Source: Paraburkholderia antibiotica (GTDB lineage: Bacteria; Pseudomonadota; Gammaproteobacteria; Burkholderiales; Burkholderiaceae). From it: a stretch of DNA of 64,000 nucleotides. Where the stretch lies: contig NZ_JABBFZ010000003.1 in the NCBI RefSeq assembly GCF_012927125.1, positions 248,001-312,000 on the forward strand, given 5' to 3'. This document shows, piece by piece, positions 62,559 to 64,000 of the stretch (positions are counted from its first letter, which is position 1; every line of letters starts with the position of its first letter). The translations under genes and the position numbers were made by a program. The notes beneath the pieces are model-generated. The model was not told the origin of the DNA, did no database searches, and saw only the letters and a program-made list of their open reading frames with translations.

Positions 62559-63485
62559 GTGAACGAAGCCAGCATGCCGTCTTCCGGTACGAAGCAACCT
62601 TTTCGCACGCTCGTCACCGGCGCGAGCGGTTTTACCGGCCGCTATCTGGTCGAGCAATTGTCAGCGCGCGGTCATACCGTGATCGAGGCGGTGTCCGGCC
62701 GCGACGAGCCCGACACGCCGACGCGCGTGAAGCTCGACATCACGTCGCCGGAACAATGCCGGCGCGTGCTCGATAGCGTGCGGCCCGACTACATCGTGCA
62801 TCTGGCCGCGATCAGCTTCGTCGGTCACGACGATCCGCTCGACTTCTATCGCGTCAACGTGATCGGCACGCTGAACCTGGTCGAAGCCTGCGCCGCGATC
62901 GGCCACGTGCCGCGCAAGCTGCTGATCGCGAGCAGTGCGAACGTGTACGGCAACGTCAGCAGCGCGGCGATCGACGAGACCTTCCCGCTCACACCGGTCA
63001 ATCACTACGCGGCCAGCAAGGCGGCGATGGAAGCGATGCTGCGCACATGGTTCGACCGTCTGCCGATCCTGATCGTGCGGCCGTTCAACTACACCGGCCG
63101 CGGCCAGGCGGTGAATTTCCTCGTGCCGAAGATCGTCAGCCACTTCGCGCGCCGTGCGCCGTCGATCGAACTCGGTAACATCGACATCGCGCGCGACTTC
63201 TCGGACGTGCGTTATGTCGCGAGCGCATATGAAGCGTTGCTCGCGGCGGACGTCGCCGGCGAAATCGTCAACGTCTGCACGGGCACGCCGTACTCGTTGC
63301 GCGAGATTCTCGGCGCCGCGAGCGAGCTGACCGGGCATGAACTCGAAATCCAGGTCAATCCCGCCTTTGTCCGGCAAACGGACGTCAGGATGCTGGCCGG
63401 TTCGCCGGCGAAATTGCGCACGCTCGTGCCATCGGTCGAGTCGATTCCGTTCATCGACACGCTGCGCTGGATGCTCACTGCCTGA
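62559..63485 (+). CDS. GDP-4-keto-6-deoxymannose reductase-like SDR (Rmd-like)
   Basis: 308 aa from GTG 62559, which has AGGA 8 nt upstream; ATG 62550 overlaps that box and is the alternative. Extended SDR: VTGASGFTGRYLVEQL near 16 (NADPH loop), IVHLAAISFVGHDDP near 77, IASSANVYGN near 123, and catalytic YAASK near 148. The pattern VGHDD...N-V-I-G-T-L-N-L is that of RmlD/Rmd/GMD-like enzymes making GDP-D-rhamnose or related deoxy sugars. With rfbB next, it opens a surface-polysaccharide (O-antigen) cluster continuing beyond the window. Confidence 0.82.
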   Translation: MNEASMPSSGTKQPFRTLVTGASGFTGRYLVEQLSARGHTVIEAVSGRDEPDTPTRVKLDITSPEQCRRVLDSVRPDYIVHLAAISFVGHDDPLDFYRVNVIGTLNLVEACAAIGHVPRKLLIASSANVYGNVSSAAIDETFPLTPVNHYAASKAAMEAMLRTWFDRLPILIVRPFNYTGRGQAVNFLVPKIVSHFARRAPSIELGNIDIARDFSDVRYVASAYEALLAADVAGEIVNVCTGTPYSLREILGAASELTGHELEIQVNPAFVRQTDVRMLAGSPAKLRTLVPSVESIPFIDTLRWMLTA

Positions 63486-63902
63486 ATGGCGCATACGGGC
63501 GCCGCTTCGCCCAGTGTCTCAGCGGCGCCGGCACGTGCTGCATTTACAGCCTTTCACGATGCCTTCAGCGTGCTTCTCCCGCGTTTACGTTGCCTTCCCG
63601 GGATCACGGTGTGCTGCACGGCGCACGCTCATATGTGCATCAAAATGCGCGTAAACGCACCTAAAAAGCCGGTTTTCAGGCTCAACGGCAACCAATTCTG
63701 TCAAGCTGTTTCAAGTTGTTAGGGTTCTAGTTTTTGCCCGGGGCGGCTTTATAATCGAGGCTTCATAAAAATTGGCGTCTGAGTGTCCGTTGGTTGTGAG
63801 ACGGCGCGACGGGCGCCAGCGGCAACGGACACCACCACCACGCGGGGTGTACGGGTCGGCAAGCTCGCTGCCGCCTGTCACTAACATCTAGAAGGGAATT
63901 TC
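63486..63902. other. Intergenic before rfbB, structured leader
   Basis: About 415 bp. A -10-like tataat is at 63750-63755 with no good -35 at the right distance. Downstream lies a 10-bp inverted repeat (separate entry). No gene is supported. Confidence 0.5.
63783..63832 (+). promoter_or_regulatory. Inverted repeat in the rfbB 5' leader
   Basis: gtgtccgttg (63783-63792) pairs perfectly with caacggacac (63823-63832), 30-nt loop, about 70 nt before the rfbB start. No T-run follows. A leader RNA stem or a regulator site. Confidence 0.4.
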
Positions 63903-64000
63903 ATGATCCTGGTAACGGGCGGTGCCGGCTTTATCGGTGCCAACTTCGTGCTCGACTGGCTGAATGCGTCGGACGAAGCGGTGCTTAACGTAGACAAGCT
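63903..64000 (+). CDS. rfbB: dTDP-glucose 4,6-dehydratase, 3' end outside window
   Basis: Partial: 32 complete codons visible, starting at ATG 63903 after an AAGGGA box. It opens with the NAD-binding motif MILVTGGAGFIGANFVLDWL typical of RfbB/RmlB. The full enzyme converts dTDP-glucose to dTDP-4-keto-6-deoxyglucose, the second step to dTDP-L-rhamnose. GDP- or UDP-sugar dehydratases share the motif, but the ...ANFVLDWL continuation favours RfbB. Confidence 0.85.
   Translation, partial: MILVTGGAGFIGANFVLDWLNASDEAVLNVDK

Overview
The window is GC-rich (long gene-free reverse frames over most genes, heavy use of G/C third bases) and reads as a chromosome segment of a Burkholderia-type betaproteobacterium, most likely Paraburkholderia. 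The clues are the order rubredoxin / YqgE / RuvX / PyrR / PyrB / inactive PyrC / PlsC, a CIRCE-controlled groES-groEL, cepacian-like exopolysaccharide genes and an xdhABC operon. Species assignment is inference from gene order and protein style only.

Layout. 1-13.4 kb: exopolysaccharide cluster 1 (oxidoreductase cut by the window edge, polysaccharide deacetylase, glycosyltransferases, Wzc-type tyrosine kinase, Wzy, Tat-exported beta-helix protein, Wzx), closed by a bidirectional terminator. 13.6-14.8 kb: MFS transporter. 15.3-19.9 kb: xanthine dehydrogenase xdhA, xdhB and an xdhC that has lost its N-terminal domain. 20.1-23.0 kb: an AT-richer accessory island that I read as two type VI secretion effector-immunity modules (a Tlde1/DUF2778-like peptidoglycan enzyme with a periplasmic partner; an aspzincin M35 metallopeptidase with a TTR-like companion and an OmpA-fold periplasmic partner). 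The second module is bracketed by a 40-bp perfect direct repeat made of the 3' end of the neighbouring LysR gene. 23.1-31.5 kb: regulators, DsbA-like isomerase, TAXI-like receptor, BON protein, TauE/SafE and LysE transporters. 31.8-35.8 kb: HMG-CoA-lyase-like / CoA-transferase / MFS catabolic set. 36.9-44.7 kb: GlxA-type regulator and exopolysaccharide cluster 2 (GDP-mannose synthesis, initiating glycosyl-phosphate transferase, outer-membrane export lipoprotein, second Wzc). 44.9-47.9 kb: low-complexity exported proteins. 48.2-50.3 kb: groES-groEL. 50.4-52.3 kb: a sulfotransferase with its own APS kinase. 52.7-64 kb: thiD, rubredoxin, a FimL/ChpA-like protein, yqgE-ruvX-pyrR-pyrB-pyrC'-plsC, apaH, then a GDP-deoxymannose reductase and the start of rfbB, entering a third sugar cluster.

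How it fits together. Cluster 1 supplies flippase, polymerase and glycosyltransferases but no initiating transferase or outer-membrane exporter within view; cluster 2 supplies exactly those plus GDP-mannose, but no flippase or polymerase, so the two probably cooperate. The sulfotransferase/CysC pair and the reductase/RfbB genes add further surface-sugar chemistry. Scattered through 29-56 kb are short tandem arrays with a 12-bp period; several start directly after a stop codon and others are inserted in frame in coding linkers. No tRNA, rRNA, CRISPR array, insertion sequence or core type VI secretion gene was seen.
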